DNA from: Cladochytrium replicatum
Lineage: Eukaryota; Chytridiomycota; Chytridiomycetes; Cladochytriales; Cladochytriaceae
Assembly (NCBI GenBank): GCA_025526935.1
Contig: JAHLKD010000113.1
Coordinates: 1 to 64,000, forward strand
Direction of reading: 5' to 3'
Length of the DNA stretch: 64,000 nt
The position numbers were made by a program, and so were the translations under genes. Positions within the stretch are counted from its first letter, which is position 1, and each line of letters begins with the position of its first letter. The notes below the pieces were generated by a model that saw only the letters and a program-made list of their open reading frames with translations, searched no databases and was not told the DNA's origin. Positions 43,157 to 55,265 of this stretch are shown one piece after another.

Positions 43157-46100
43157 ATGGTCAGAGATAATACCCCCTCTTCGGGGGCTAGCGCCGACTC
43201 CTCTGGGGACATTTCCGCTCTGTACATGTATGCCTCGCACCTCGACGAGGAGATTGAGTCGTATAAACCTCAGCAGCAACAAGTTCGAAAATCTACAACT
43301 CGTTCATCCAAACCTTCCGTCGCTTCATCAACAACTTCGTTTCCTGATATTTCCGCATTGCGGAGGGACGATACATTGTATGGTTCTCCAAGCGAACTCC
43401 CTCAAACAACATCTCAACCACCACAAGCTCCACCGAAGGAGAAGACTGCAGAACCAGAAGGCCGGCAGTCAGGCTCAACACATACCCTGCAACCTGTGGA
43501 AGAGCCGATCGAGGAGTCTGAGGAGGATGGAGAGGAGTCAGAGTATGACGATGAATCTATAGTGGATGAAGACCGTTCTGTCATTCCGGAGGTTGCACTC
43601 GTGGTTCCTACTACTGATGACCCCACGCTCCCTGCCATCACCATTCGCTCGTTCATATTGGGAACCTTCTTCACAATTCTCGCTGCTGCCACCGGAGTTA
43701 GTACTGCGATACCAAAACCTTTACACTAGCTCACCTTACTTCTTTTAGCAATTTTACTTCTTCCGATCGGCCAGTATCGTCTTGTCGCCGTTCTTTATCA
43801 TCCTCTCCTCGTACCCGATGGGTGTTTTCCTCGCCCGCGTCCTTCCAAAGGTGAAAATACTTGGAATTCCCCTCAATCCTGGCCCGTTCAATGCAAAGGG
43901 TAATGAAGGAAACCAACTCAATTTCATTTTCTCGGGTTTTGACTTTCTGTCGCAGAACACACTGTGATCACGGTTTGCGCATCGACGTCCCTCTACTTTG
44001 CGTACGCTATTGCTATTTTAAGCACTCAGATCCTGTATTACAACAACGATATTGGTCCTGTCCCATCGATCTTGTTGCTATGGACGACTCAATGCTTGGG
44101 TTATGGAATGGCCGGCTTTCTTCGCAAATGGCTTGTGTATCCAGCTGCCATGTGGTGGCCAGCCAACATGCCGTATGTGACTTTGTTCACGACTCTCCAC
44201 AGCGTCGGGAACAAGGAGCTGAACCGAAAGCGGTATCATTTCTTTAAACGAGCCTTCTTCGCCATGTTTGTCTATACCCTCATCCCTGGATGGATTGCGC
44301 CCACTCTAACGTCTGTTGCCGTTCTATGCCTGGCATTTGGTGGTACGAGTGGAAAACTCGACCCTTTCATTGCGCAACTTGGTTCTGGCTACTTTGGGGG
44401 AGGAATACTTAGCTTCACGCTTGACTGGAACTATATCGCCACTCTTGGGCCACTCTTCACACCGTTATGGTCACAGCTCAATGTCATTGGAGCAATGATG
44501 GTGTACACATGGATGATCGCTCCGCTGATGTACGTCTCGGGCATGTGGGACGCCAAAAAGTATCCCATCTTCTCGACCAAAGGATTCATGACAAACGGCA
44601 CTCGATACAATGTTTCGCTCATTTTGAATTCCACTGATCTGGTGTTCAACCAGGAGCTGTACGACAACTACTCCCCCTTCCGAATGAGCCCGTACTGGGC
44701 CATGGCCTACGGTATCAACTTCGCTGCTCTCACTGCCACGCTTGTACATGTCGGTCTGTATCACGGAACTGAGATAGTTCGTTCAGTGAAGCAGGGCTGG
44801 CTGAGGTCAAAAGCACGAAGTGCAATCCGTGGTAGTTCGATGTCTGGTACCAATTCAGGATCCCTTGGAACGGGCCCTGAAGGGAGCTCGTCGGAAAGTG
44901 TAAACCGCATCCCAACACCCTCGATTAAACCAGACGGCACACCGGAAATTGGTCCTTCAACTCTAAACAACACTCCACCGTCAGATCTCGAAAAGCGTGG
45001 TCGGTGGCGAATGCGGAGACCGAACATTTTCGCAAAAGTCATTGCCGATGGCGTTGGAACTACAGCAAACGAGTTTGATTACGAAGATGACATCCACATG
45101 AGATTGATGCGCAATTACGCCGAGGTTCCGACCTGGTGGTATCTCGCCCTTTTCCTCAGCATGTTGGCTTTGAGTATCTTGACGGTCCACGTCTGGAATA
45201 CTCAGCTGCAGTTGGAGTGGTGGGGGATATTGCTCGCAATCGGTATCGCTATTCTCTTTGTGCTTCCGATCGGTATATATTTGCGAAATTGTTAGGGAGA
45301 GCTCGCCCTGATTATTCTGCCGTAGGATTGATTCAAGCTGTGTCGAACTGGCAAATCGGATTGAACGTTGTCACTGAGTACGTAATTGGGCTGATTAAAC
45401 CGGGCTACCCCATCGGCAATACAGTATTCAAGGTTCTTTCACAAAGCGAAGTATTCTTTCGCGTCAAAGCTAATGTAGTTACACTAGACCTATGGATACA
45501 TGGCAATGTCTCAGTGCATGGCATTTATCTCCGATCTGAAGCTTGGTAAGTGAGACGATTACAAGTAATACAATGTCGTGCTGACTATTTGAAAGGAATG
45601 TACATGAAAGTTTCCTGGAGAGCTCTGTTTGTTGCCCAATTTTATGGAACGCTCCTGGGGTCTCTTGTCAACTACGGCGTGATGAAACTTCTCATTCATA
45701 CCGTTGACGACATCACTCAATACGCCCGCGAAGGCTTCGCAGATGACGATCAATGGACTGCGAGGCTGACACAAATCTTTTTCACCGCCTCTGTAATCTG
45801 GGGGGCGATTGGACCGATGCGCATATTCGGGCCAAATTCTCCATACCAGGGCACCAATCTCTTCTTCTTGATCGGAGCAATCCTCCCAGTTCCATTCTGG
45901 TCTCTCCACAAGAGGTTCCCGAAGGCCGGCTTTGGCTACGTCAACTGGCCGATTATACTCAGCTCGGCAGCATTTGCGGGACAGAATGGTGCGAACACGA
46001 TCTTGACTCCGCTCATTGTGTCGATAGTCAGTCAGTGGTGGATTCGGAACAAGCATCCCAAGTGGTACGAGAAGTACAACTTTATCTTGAGTGCTGGATT

Positions 46101-46343
46101 GGATGCCGGGGCCATGTTCATGAGCATGCTCATATACTTGGTCCTTACCCTCCCGAAGATAGGATCATGTAAGCACAGAAGAGCAGGATGCCTGGAAATT
46201 TTTTTTCTAATAATGCTCTGGTGTTCCAAGACACATTTTGGGCATTGAATCCAAATACGACCGAGTGGGCAACCGCTGAATATTGTCTTAAAAAGAGTGT
46301 TGCCACAGCGCTCCTGAACCCAGGACCAAAGACAGAGTTCTAG
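43157..46343 (+). CDS. Oligopeptide transporter (OPT family), copy 1
   Basis: Seven exons: 43157-43696, 43749-43899, 43956-45272, 45326-45432, 45488-45545, 45596-46168 and 46231-46343, total 952 residues. Introns are 50-62 bp, all GT-AG, with phases that join exactly. The N-terminal 160 residues are acidic and cytosolic. The hydrophobic remainder has the OPT signatures NPGPFNAKEHTVIT, SDLKLGMYMK and the C-terminal EYCLKK tail, with many transmembrane helices. A long hydrophilic Ser/Pro loop lies at about 500-600. OPT proteins are proton-coupled importers of small peptides or glutathione-like compounds at the plasma membrane. The start was chosen because MVRDNTPSSG aligns with the start of copy 2. 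Confidence 0.93.
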
Positions 46344-46894
46344 TGTTTTTGTTTTGCTTTTGCTTTTGCTTTTTTTCCAATTATTATCAAAGTGCGGTTT
46401 ATTTTTGCGTCTGCTGCCCACCTCATCCATTGAACCATTTCCAACTCGAGGCCTTCTCTATATTGTTAAGCTTGTACATTCTCTAATAGAAGCCTCTTCA
46501 GTCCCGTCCGGGTTCCTTTTCTGCCCAGGTGGATATCTTATCGTTCAGTGGGCGGCCAACAAATTTTCTCTTGCGATTCTTCGAAAAGTGACTGTCTGTC
46601 TGTCAGTTCACCAGGGGAGGCTCGCATCGCTGCCGTCGTATTAAGAAGTACATTTCCGTGCTCATCGTGAGCTGTTCAGTCCACAGACTCGCTGATTTGT
46701 CACGGCTGGTTCTGTGGACGGGCTCTTATCGGTTCTCTGCTGGACCCTTAATTTGGGACCACCACCATAGGCAGGCTTTTGCCCACTCCGCTCCACACTA
46801 CTTTGATGTGTTGCTGACGTATGTTTTCGCCGTATTTTGTGGAGCTGACAATTAATCGCAGTTTTAACAGCTTTGATCCCAAGTCACCTCACGA
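46344..46894. other. Intergenic region between the tandem OPT genes
   Basis: 551 bp holding the terminator of copy 1 and promoter of copy 2. It contains a T/TTTTGC-rich run (46350-46375). No gene is seen. Confidence 0.5.
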
Positions 46895-49800
46895 ATGGTT
46901 AGAGACGCCCCTCCGTCCGGCGGCGGTGGTTCGGACCCTCCAAATGATATCTCAGCGCTATATAACTATGCATCGAGGCTAGAAGAGGAGATAGAGTCAT
47001 ACCAACCTCAGCAACAAGTTCGAAAGTCTACCACCCGTTCGTCGAAACCCTCTGTCTCCTCCGTTCCTGATATCTCCTCTTTTCGGTCAGACGAAACGCT
47101 GAATAGTTCACCCGCGGAGCTCCCGCAGGTAACCCAATCACCGTCTGTTCCTCCGAAGCAGAACGAACCCGAGAGCCGTCCATCGGGCTCGACACATAGA
47201 CTCCAGATCGCGGAGGAGCCTGCAGAGGAGGCGAGGGAGGAAGATGACGAAGACTATGAATCATCCGAGTATACAGATGATGAATCATCTGTAGCCGATG
47301 AAGATCGTTCCGTCGTTCCCGAGGTGGCGCTTGTGGTTCCAACGACAGATGATCCCACCTTGCCGGCCCTAACCTTTCGCTCATTTCTTTTGGGATCATT
47401 TTTCACTCTTCTAGCTGCCGGAACTGGGGTAAGAAGTGGAAAGATTCAGACAACAACCTTTTCCTTCCCCATCTCACTATGTCTGCGCTCTTTCTCCCAG
47501 CAATTTTACTTTTTCCGATCAGCCAACATTATCTTATCGCCATTTTTCATCATCCTCTCGGCATATCCGATGGGCCGTTTCCTCGCTCGTGTTTTGCCAA
47601 AGATCAAAATCCTTGGAATCCCATTGAATCCCGGTCCATTCAATGTCAAAGGTTTTTGCTTTCCAAATTTTGAGTTATTCTTAAAGATAACTTATGTATA
47701 CGTGTGTGTGTAGAGCACACTGTGATCACGGTTTGCGCTTCAACTTCTCTCTACGTTGCATATGCCATCGAAATTCTCAGCACGCAGCTTCTCTACTACA
47801 ACCAAGATATTGGACCGCTGGGATCGATCTTGTTGCTGTGGACAACCCAGTGTCTGGGCTACGGCATGGCGGGGTTCCTTCGCAAGTGGTTGGTTTACCC
47901 CGCTGCAATGTGGTGGCCCGCGAACTTGCCGTATGTGACACTGTACACCACCCTCCACAGTGTCGGAAACAAGGAGTTGAATCGAAAGCGGTTCCGTTTC
48001 TTCACGCGAGCTTTTGTGTTCATGTTTGTATACACACTCATCCCAGGATGGCTCGCACCGTCCCTCACATCTGTCGCAGTGCTGTGCCTCGCTTTCGGTG
48101 GTCCTCGCGGAAGTCTGGATCCATTCATTGCTCAGCTGGGGTCCGGGTACTATGGTGGAGGAGTTCTCAACTTTACGCTTGATTGGAACTATATCGCCAC
48201 ACTCGGTCCGCTCTACACACCCTTGTGGTCTCAACTCAACATTATTGGGTCTATGTTGGTGTACACCTGGGTGATCACCCCCCTTATGTACAGATCCGGT
48301 ATATGGGATGCGAAAACGTTTCCGATTTTCTCAACGAAAGGGTTCACGACAAATGGAACGGCGTACAACGTTTCGATGATCCTGAACTCGACCGATTTGG
48401 TGTTCAACCAGACGCTGTACGATAACTACTCGCCCTTTAGGATGAGTCCTTACTGGGTCATGGCGTACGGGGTCAACTTTGCCGCCTTGACAGCTACGCT
48501 CGTGCACGTCGCCTTGTACCACGGTCCAGAGATCGTCCGTTCGGTAAAACACAGTTGGTTAAAATCAAAGGCGAGGAACGCTATTCGGCGTGGTTCCGTC
48601 TCCGGTTCAAGTGGCTCCCGCGCAACAGATATTGAAGGAGGATCCACCGGAAGCGTAACCCGCCCAGTGACACCCACTGTCGGAGATAAATCTGAGCATG
48701 ACATTCCGGAGACTTTGCGGAGTAGCAATTCGTCAGCAAACCGTTCTGAAACAACAGATCCATCAGGTGAGCAGTCGGCTGCTACACCTCCGGAGAGCAA
48801 ACCGCGGCGATGGCGGATGAAGAAGCCGGCCATGTTTTCAAAAGTGGTTGCGGACGGTGTCGGCAGCACCACTGACGAGTTTGACTATGAAACGGATGTG
48901 CACATGCGACTTATGAGCAAGTACGCCGAAGTGCCCACGTGGTGGTATATGTTGCTGTTTGTGAGCATGATTGGACTGAGTATTCTCACGGTGCATGTGT
49001 GGAACAAGCAATTGCAACTTGAGTATTGGGGTATTTTGCTCGCGATTGGCATAGCGATGCTGTTTGTGCTTCCAGTTGGTATGTAAGTCAACCGTTTGCT
49101 TACCTCGTCTTACCGCCCCGTTGCAGGTCTCATTCAGGCTGTGTCGAGCTGGCAAGTTGGGTTGAACGTTGTCACCGAGTACGTTATTGGATTGATTAAA
49201 CCGGGAATTCCAATTGGAAATGTTGTTTTCAAGGTACGTGGGCTGTGGTCTAAGTTTTGGAAGATATTAATATGTTAGTGCTTAGACTTATGGGTATCTA
49301 GCCTCGTATCAGTGCTTGGCGCTCATCTCCGATCTTAAGCTTGGTAAGCAGCGTCCCCATCTCAACCAGCAAAAGTTCTTAATGTGCGTTTCATTCTTAG
49401 GGCTTTACATGAAGATTCCTTGGAGGTCTCTGTTCGCTGCCCAATTTTATGGAACTCTCCTTGGTTCCCTTGTCAACTACGCGGTGATGAAGATTCTCAT
49501 TCTCTCGGTCGACGACATCAGCCAGTATGCCCGGGAAGGGATTGCGGACGACGAACAATGGTCAGCTCGCTTGACGCAGATCTTCTTCACGGCCTCTGTC
49601 ATCTGGGGTGCTATCGGTCCGATGCGCATATTTGGTCGGGGATCCCCGTATGAGGTTACCAATTGGTTTTTCTTGATCGGTGCATTTCTTCCCATTCCTT
49701 TCTGGCTGCTCCACAAGAAATACCCAAAGGCTGGATTTGCGTACGTGAATTGGCCGATCATACTCAATTCTGCTCCGTTTGCGGGGCAGAACGGTGCCAA

Positions 49801-50121
49801 TACGATCCTGTCGCCGCTGATTGTTTCGATTGTGAGTCAGTGGTGGGTTCGATCCAAGCATCCGAGATGGTACGAGAAGTACAACTTCATTTTGAGTGCG
49901 GCGTTGGACGCTGGTGCGATGTTTATGAGCGTGCTCATTTTCCTAGTGCTCACAAGCAATAATGTGCAATGTAAGGCTCGCGCTGGTGATTCCCACCCAA
50001 CATTTCTGATGATCGATCTTTTGCAGATAAGTTCTGGGCATTGAATCCGGATCCGGACGAGTGGATCACCAGCGAGTACTGCCTTAACAAGGAAGTCGGC
50101 AAAGTGGTCTACAGTCCTTGA
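46895..50121 (+). CDS. Oligopeptide transporter (OPT family), copy 2
   Basis: Seven exons: 46895-47428, 47501-47651, 47714-49078, 49127-49233, 49286-49343, 49401-49970 and 50027-50121, total 959 residues. Exons 2, 4 and 5 are exactly the same length as in copy 1 (151, 107 and 58 bp) and all six intron positions and phases agree, so this is a tandem duplicate. Signatures are NPGPFNVKEHTVIT, SDLKLGLYMKIPWRSLF and EYCLNKEVG. It keeps the IPWRS wording nearer the family consensus, while copy 1 has VSWRA. The acidic N-terminus and cytosolic loop (about 510-620) are the most diverged parts. Predicted plasma-membrane peptide importer. Confidence 0.93.
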
Positions 50122-50922
50122 CCCCGTCAGTCGATTTCATAATGGATCCAAATGTACTATCTTTGCGAGTTGCGATTATTCCCTGGCGCTCGACCGAGTT
50201 CAGTTCTGAGGGTTCTTTGTCCTCCCTTGTACATTTCTTTTTTGTCCTGCCCTCTGTTTTGTCTTTTGTCGGCCCTTTGCGTTTTCGTCCTTTGCTTCTT
50301 GTCGGACTCAGGACAATCCCTTGATTGCTTTCTTGTTGGAGAGACGCATTCCACACGACTGACCCTTTAATTCTATGACGCTTTAGCACCTTGGGACGAT
50401 GGTGTTGAAGTACTGCGGCAACCGTCCTTTACTTTTGCATGAGTTATCCCGATTTGCGGTCAATCCGTCTTGCCCGAGTATTATTCAGTACTGCTTAGAG
50501 TGTATTTTCTTGTTTTTGAAAATTGAAGGATTAAAACAGTGACCCTCTTATCATTACCCATGAGAACCAACATTCAGAGCGATTGTGCAATGCACATATC
50601 CCAGTAATAAAAGTAACAATAATAGCAATAACAGGAAAAACAGTCACAACAACAGTAATAACAGTAATAATACCAGTTCGATTATAACATTATGGTGGTG
50701 ATGCCAACCCTTCCCAAATCGAATCACTTCACGTAGGGGTTGAGCCGTTACGTCGAACGTTGAATGGTCGTGCACTCGACACTCGAGACGGGAGACGGGA
50801 GACGTGATTCGTACCTGCGGAATCGCTACAGAATCGATCGATTCCTGGCTCGGAAACTCGGCATTGGACCCTCTCGAGGGATTCTCACCCGTATTTTTTT
50901 ACTTTTAACCACTTAAAGAGAA
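50122..50922. other. Intergenic, AT-rich microsatellite-like
   Basis: 800 bp. 50595-50690 is a degenerate (AAT/AAC)n-type tract (AATAATAGCAATAACAG...). 50785-50805 has a GAGACGG repeat. No gene is seen. Confidence 0.5.
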
Positions 50923-53900
50923 ATGCCTACAAGTCCAGCAGTGTGCGATTTCACCTCGCTTTGGGCCACCTTGAAGGTCGACAGGAATGACTCTTTCTTG
51001 CTGCAAAGATCAAAGGACCAGGAAGGGGGACTGTGGAAAACCGTGCTGGCAACAATACAAAACGTGTGAGTGACGGTCGCTGAGCTTGATGGACTTGCTC
51101 TCCCGTTTTATTTTATTGCCCACGTCGTTGGTGTGGAAAAGGGACACCGGTGACCCGTTCAGCCATAAACCCGTTTGTTAATATTGCCGGGATCCTCAAC
51201 TAGATTCGACTCGAAACAGCCTCCGTTTCGCATAGTATTGAAGAATCCCCTGTCTCCAGGTGTTGGGCATATGGTTGCGGTAGGGGTCGTCCCATTCTTG
51301 CCAAGAATGTCAGTTCGCTGACACATTCCATGAACTTATGGATCGTTTGAACTTTCAAAAGGCCGCGGATACGTTGAAGGCAATCGAGAAAGACTGGTCG
51401 TGGATTGAAGGTACCTTGCCGTCCCTCCACCACCACCTTCCTGGTCTGATATACTGGCGTGCCGCGTAGAAAATCTGGCCGTCGAGCTGGAAAGTCTGGA
51501 GGATCCGTTTGATCGAGAGGCTTACGCTGTTTCAAAGTTTCAATCGTATGTCGCAAACGCTGGTATGAGCCTATCCTTGATTGAAACCATGTATCCTGAC
51601 TTCCAACTTTGCAAAATGCAGAGAAAGAGTCGGACGAGAAGTCCACCGACGCAAAGTTCAGGGCTGCGTATGCTCGTGCTGCATTTCCACGCTATCAAGC
51701 GCGTGGAGCGCATTTCGAGCCAGACGTCGACCATCGCGATCACGGTGTGGCATCAGCTCAAACTGCTATTCCAAATGATCGGCGACAAGTCGATCAGCGA
51801 TAAATTCTGTGGAGTGTTGAAGGAGAAGCTCAACGCACATGTACCGAACATGAAGAACCTCAAACCCTTTTTGCTGACTTGCGCGTCAGAGGACGTCCTG
51901 GCTGAGCGCGAGGTGCAGAAAGGCGGGTTGGGATTGAAATACGGCTTTGTGGAGCTGAGAAAGTATGTTAGCCTTTCCGTGATGATGGTTTGCAAGAGGT
52001 TGGTTCTCAACGCTCACCAGGAATAAGGAGAAGAACAAGCTCCGGTATTGGATGGCGTACTTTAAGGGTAAAGGTTGCGGACACGACTTGAATTTGAAGA
52101 TTGTTGATCCACGTTTTATTGCAGAGCTCGGCCGGAATTTAACCTTATACGTCTGCCGACGTATATCAAACTCGTCCGAATCGGAATTCCAAACACTTTG
52201 AGAGGTAAAATGAGTCTTTGGTACGTTTTTCATGAGTTAATCTGCTGCACTAGGTGAGATGTGGGAATACAGCTGTGGGGCTATCTATAAACGGTAATGA
52301 AATACCGTAATTAAAGTCCAGAGACAGATCTCAATAACTGGACTTACAGATACATGAACGCGGGATACTACGACCGGTTGCATCTCGACAACAAAGAGAG
52401 GGCTTCTCTTTCTACGGAGGAGATTGAAAAGGATCTAAACAGGTAAGGCGTCTTAATGATACTATTGCCAGAGGTTGAATATTTTTTATAGGAGTCTCCC
52501 AGAATACCTGGGATACCAAACTGAGGAGGGTATCAATTCGTTACGGCGAGTTCTCTATGTATATCAACAAACATGTTGCACATGTCGCCGTTTGTTTCTG
52601 ATGTCCTTTCTAGGCATACTCGTTTCACGATCCGGAGATTGGATATTGGCAGGCAATGAATATCATTGTCAGTGTTCTCCTCATATACGTGACCGAAGAG
52701 CAAGCATTCTGGATTCTCTCGGTTCTTTGCGAGAGATTATTACCTGGATACTACAGGTAAGCGAACAGAGGCTTCGCCAAATTGATTGTATGTAATGGGA
52801 ATTCGTCTAGTGTGAATATGGTTGGAGCAGTCGTTGACAATCACGTCTTCGAAACCTTGGTAATAATGGCGTTTCGACGGGCTCGCGTGTCTCATAATCC
52901 TGTTTAAGGTCGGCAAGTTTATGCCAGTATTGGCTGAGCATCTGCGAAAGCACGAAATTCAGCTTTCTGTCGCCTGTTTACCTTGGTTCTTGAGTCTTTT
53001 CATCAACTCATTACCGTTGCCGTACGCACTGAGAATTCTGGACTGCTTTTTCATGGAGGGGCCAAAGGTAATAGCCCAAAATTCCTAATACAAGCTCCCT
53101 TTACTGACTTACTTATACATTCGGAATGATAGGTCCTATTTCAAGTCGGGTGAGCTTGATGGCTGTTTTAAAACAGAGGTTTCCACTTTGCTAATTCATT
53201 TAAATCCGGCTTGGCGATTTTGAAAACGAACGGCGAGGCGATCATGAAGGTCAAAGACGATGGCGAGCTCATGTAACGCCGTCAAGAACGATGTTAGCAG
53301 AATGATATTGACCCTTTGCTTTCCAGGAATCTTGCTAAAGGATACTTTGCCAACCTTGGGGAGGTGGTACGATCTCCCGAAGATCCGAAGAACGTCAGGG
53401 TCACCACAAAGTTCAACCAACTAATGCTCACCGCGTACCGTGAATTCCAAGCCGTGACCCATGAAATGATCATAGAACTCCGAAAAAGTCATCAGTTGAA
53501 GATGATTCACGGGCTGGACACGTATGCAAAGCGGAGTGTCATCAGGAACTTGAGCAATACTGGGAAGTTCAGCAAGGACGACCTGCTGTTTATCTGCGAT
53601 CAGTTCTTCACAGTCCAGTACTACCAAAGAGCTGGTGGTGCAACTGCGCCCGCGAACAACGACAGAATGGACATGCACGCTTTCAAGCAGTTCCTTGGAA
53701 GGATAGCATCTTGGGCGAACACGGAGAAGGATGAGGAGGAACAAGCGAGTCGGTTGGGCAGCGATACACCATCGAAGCCTGTTGTCGGGCACGCATTCCT
53801 GGACAAGCTTTTCGAACAGTTTGACCGCAACAAAGACGGGGTTGTTGAGTTCCAGGATGCGGTGATCGGACTTGGATCGATCGTTCATACCGACCTGATG

Positions 53901-54009
53901 ACCCTATTGAAAAATTTTGTCTTCAGCTTAACAAAAAACCGACAGGTCTCTGATCCCGCATTGAGAACTCCTGGACGTCTCCAGTCTATCTTCTATGACG
54001 TATGTTTCA
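50923..54009 (+). pseudogene. GRAM/TBC-domain Rab GTPase-activating protein (TBC1D8/9, Gyp2-like), 3' truncated
   Basis: Begins MPTSPAVCDFTSLWATLKVD with a short first exon to 51065; later exons are short with small introns. The GRAM region is only partly recognisable (VERISSQTS at about 51700), and sequence usually found before it seems missing. Clear downstream blocks are LKYGFVELR, LIRLPTYIKLVRIGIPNTLRG, SLSTEEIEKDLNRSLPEY (arginine finger), [17 protein letters not shown] (glutamine finger, W for the usual C), [25 protein letters not shown] and the EF-hand FDRNKDGVVEFQDAV. A large last exon (about 53328-54009) ends at QSIFYD with a GT donor. The next exon is absent: a copia relic follows within 60 bp. 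The family normally continues several hundred residues. Such proteins stimulate GTP hydrolysis by Rab GTPases in membrane traffic. Exon borders at the 5' end are uncertain. Confidence 0.75.
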
Positions 54010-54068
54010 TGTTGTTAAAGTGACTGTAGTATGAGTCCAATAACGATTGTATTCCATCAAAATTCTAA

Positions 54069-54314
54069 TCAATGCATGTTATCGCGCATTCGAGGTTGGA
54101 CCTGATGTTGTGCGAGAATATTTACTGCACACGATAGATCTGGTCCAGTCTTCATTGCTAAGTACGACGCTTTCATGAGTTCGGAGATATCGGGTTGCAG
54201 CTTCGTCAGTAAAAAGCAGCGAATTGACATGAAGGTGACATTGGTGTTCTGGCAGTTTCGGTATTTGAACTCTATAGCTTTACAGCTTCTAATATCTTTG
54301 TGTGCAAAGTCCAT
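54069..54314 (-). pseudogene. Copia RT/RNase H relic
   Basis: Minus-strand remnant reading ISELMKASYLAMKTGPDLSCAVNILAQHQVQPR, matching the segment between RT and RNase H of families A and B (for example LMKISYLATKTRPDLSYAVNVLAQHQVEPR). It is closer in wording to family B. No LTR is recognised. It lies just after the last preserved exon of the TBC gene. Confidence 0.8.
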
Positions 54315-54584
54315 TGCCTAAGAAGCAACCTTCTTCCGTCTATATTCCTTTATCAATCATCACTTCCGACGGCCAGTCGAGTCTGCATTATGGTAATATT
54401 TCAAACAAATGGTTGCAATACACGTGAGTGTATTAATTCACATTCATTAAAAAGGAAAGAGAAAGCACATCGAAACCCAAAGTGAACGTTTTCAACCCTC
54501 GAAACCTCGAAAATAAACTGTACAGGAGATTTCTTTTTCAAAGCGAAACAATTGGCAACCATCACCCAATCCATGGTCAGCCCT

Positions 54585-55136
54585 TCAACAACTTCCAGCA
54601 GGCGCACATTTCAGGACCCCGTCTGAATACTTTCCGGTGCAACAAGCGCTGTAGCAATCTGTGAAACCACTGCACTGCTCCCAATCGTTCTTCCCCGTCC
54701 ACGACGAATTCCCCGTCGATCCACCGCAACTTCCAGTCGGCGCGCATTTCGGGATCCCTTCGGAATACAGACCCGTGCAGCACGCGCTCTTGCACTCGTA
54801 GGCGTAGCTACACCCTTCCCAGTCGTTCTTCAGGTCGGTGCTGTTGTTCGATGACGGCGGGCAGCTTCCAGCGGGCGAGCACTTTGGGATGCCGTTGGAC
54901 CATTGGCCGGTGCAGCAGCTGCTGTTGCATTCGTACGCGTAGTCGCAGAGTTCCCAGTCGTTCTTGCCGCCGTTGTTGGAGGGAGGGATTGGAGATGGAG
55001 GAGATGGGGGCGCGATGATCTGGGGAGGAAGGACGATGCCTAGCTGAGGGGCTGGAGCGCACTCCGCTTTGTTGATCCTCGAGACAGAGGACGCGAACAC
55101 AACGATCATGGCAGAGACGAGGAGAGAGTCGCGCAT
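54585..55136 (-). CDS. Small secreted protein with three tandem six-cysteine (knottin-like) repeats
   Basis: 183 residues, intronless. A hydrophobic N-terminus (LLVSAMIVVFASSV) looks like a signal peptide cleaved near residue 25. A Pro-rich linker (30-55) follows. Three repeats of about 35 residues then share KNDWE and an exact spacing C-x5-C-x3-CC-x10-C-x5-C: C64/70/74/75/86/92, C109/115/119/120/131/137 and C155/161/165/166/177/183. The C-C-CC-C-C order is that of inhibitor cystine knots. Repeats are joined by Ser/Asn/Gly-rich linkers, and the protein ends exactly at the last cysteine. Likely an extracellular, disulfide-rich protein; role unknown (wall binding, inhibitor and effector are all open). 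Confidence 0.82.
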   Translation of the reverse strand: MRDSLLVSAMIVVFASSVSRINKAECAPAPQLGIVLPPQIIAPPSPPSPIPPSNNGGKNDWELCDYAYECNSSCCTGQWSNGIPKCSPAGSCPPSSNNSTDLKNDWEGCSYAYECKSACCTGLYSEGIPKCAPTGSCGGSTGNSSWTGKNDWEQCSGFTDCYSACCTGKYSDGVLKCAPAGSC

Positions 55137-55265
55137 TTGGGAGGAACGCGTCGTGGCACGTGGATTCCCGTTCAGGAAACGAAAGGCAGTTCAATAAATA
55201 CATGACTATATTGCAAATAATGATGCTGGAAAGGTTCAACTGGAAAGACAACCGCCTGACCAGAG

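Noticed and set aside
45559-46056. Minus-strand 165-codon frame over OPT copy 1 (similar ones at 47740-48234 and 48450-48872 in copy 2)
   Set aside because: They overlap well-supported exons of the OPT genes and have no motifs; they are antisense shadows.
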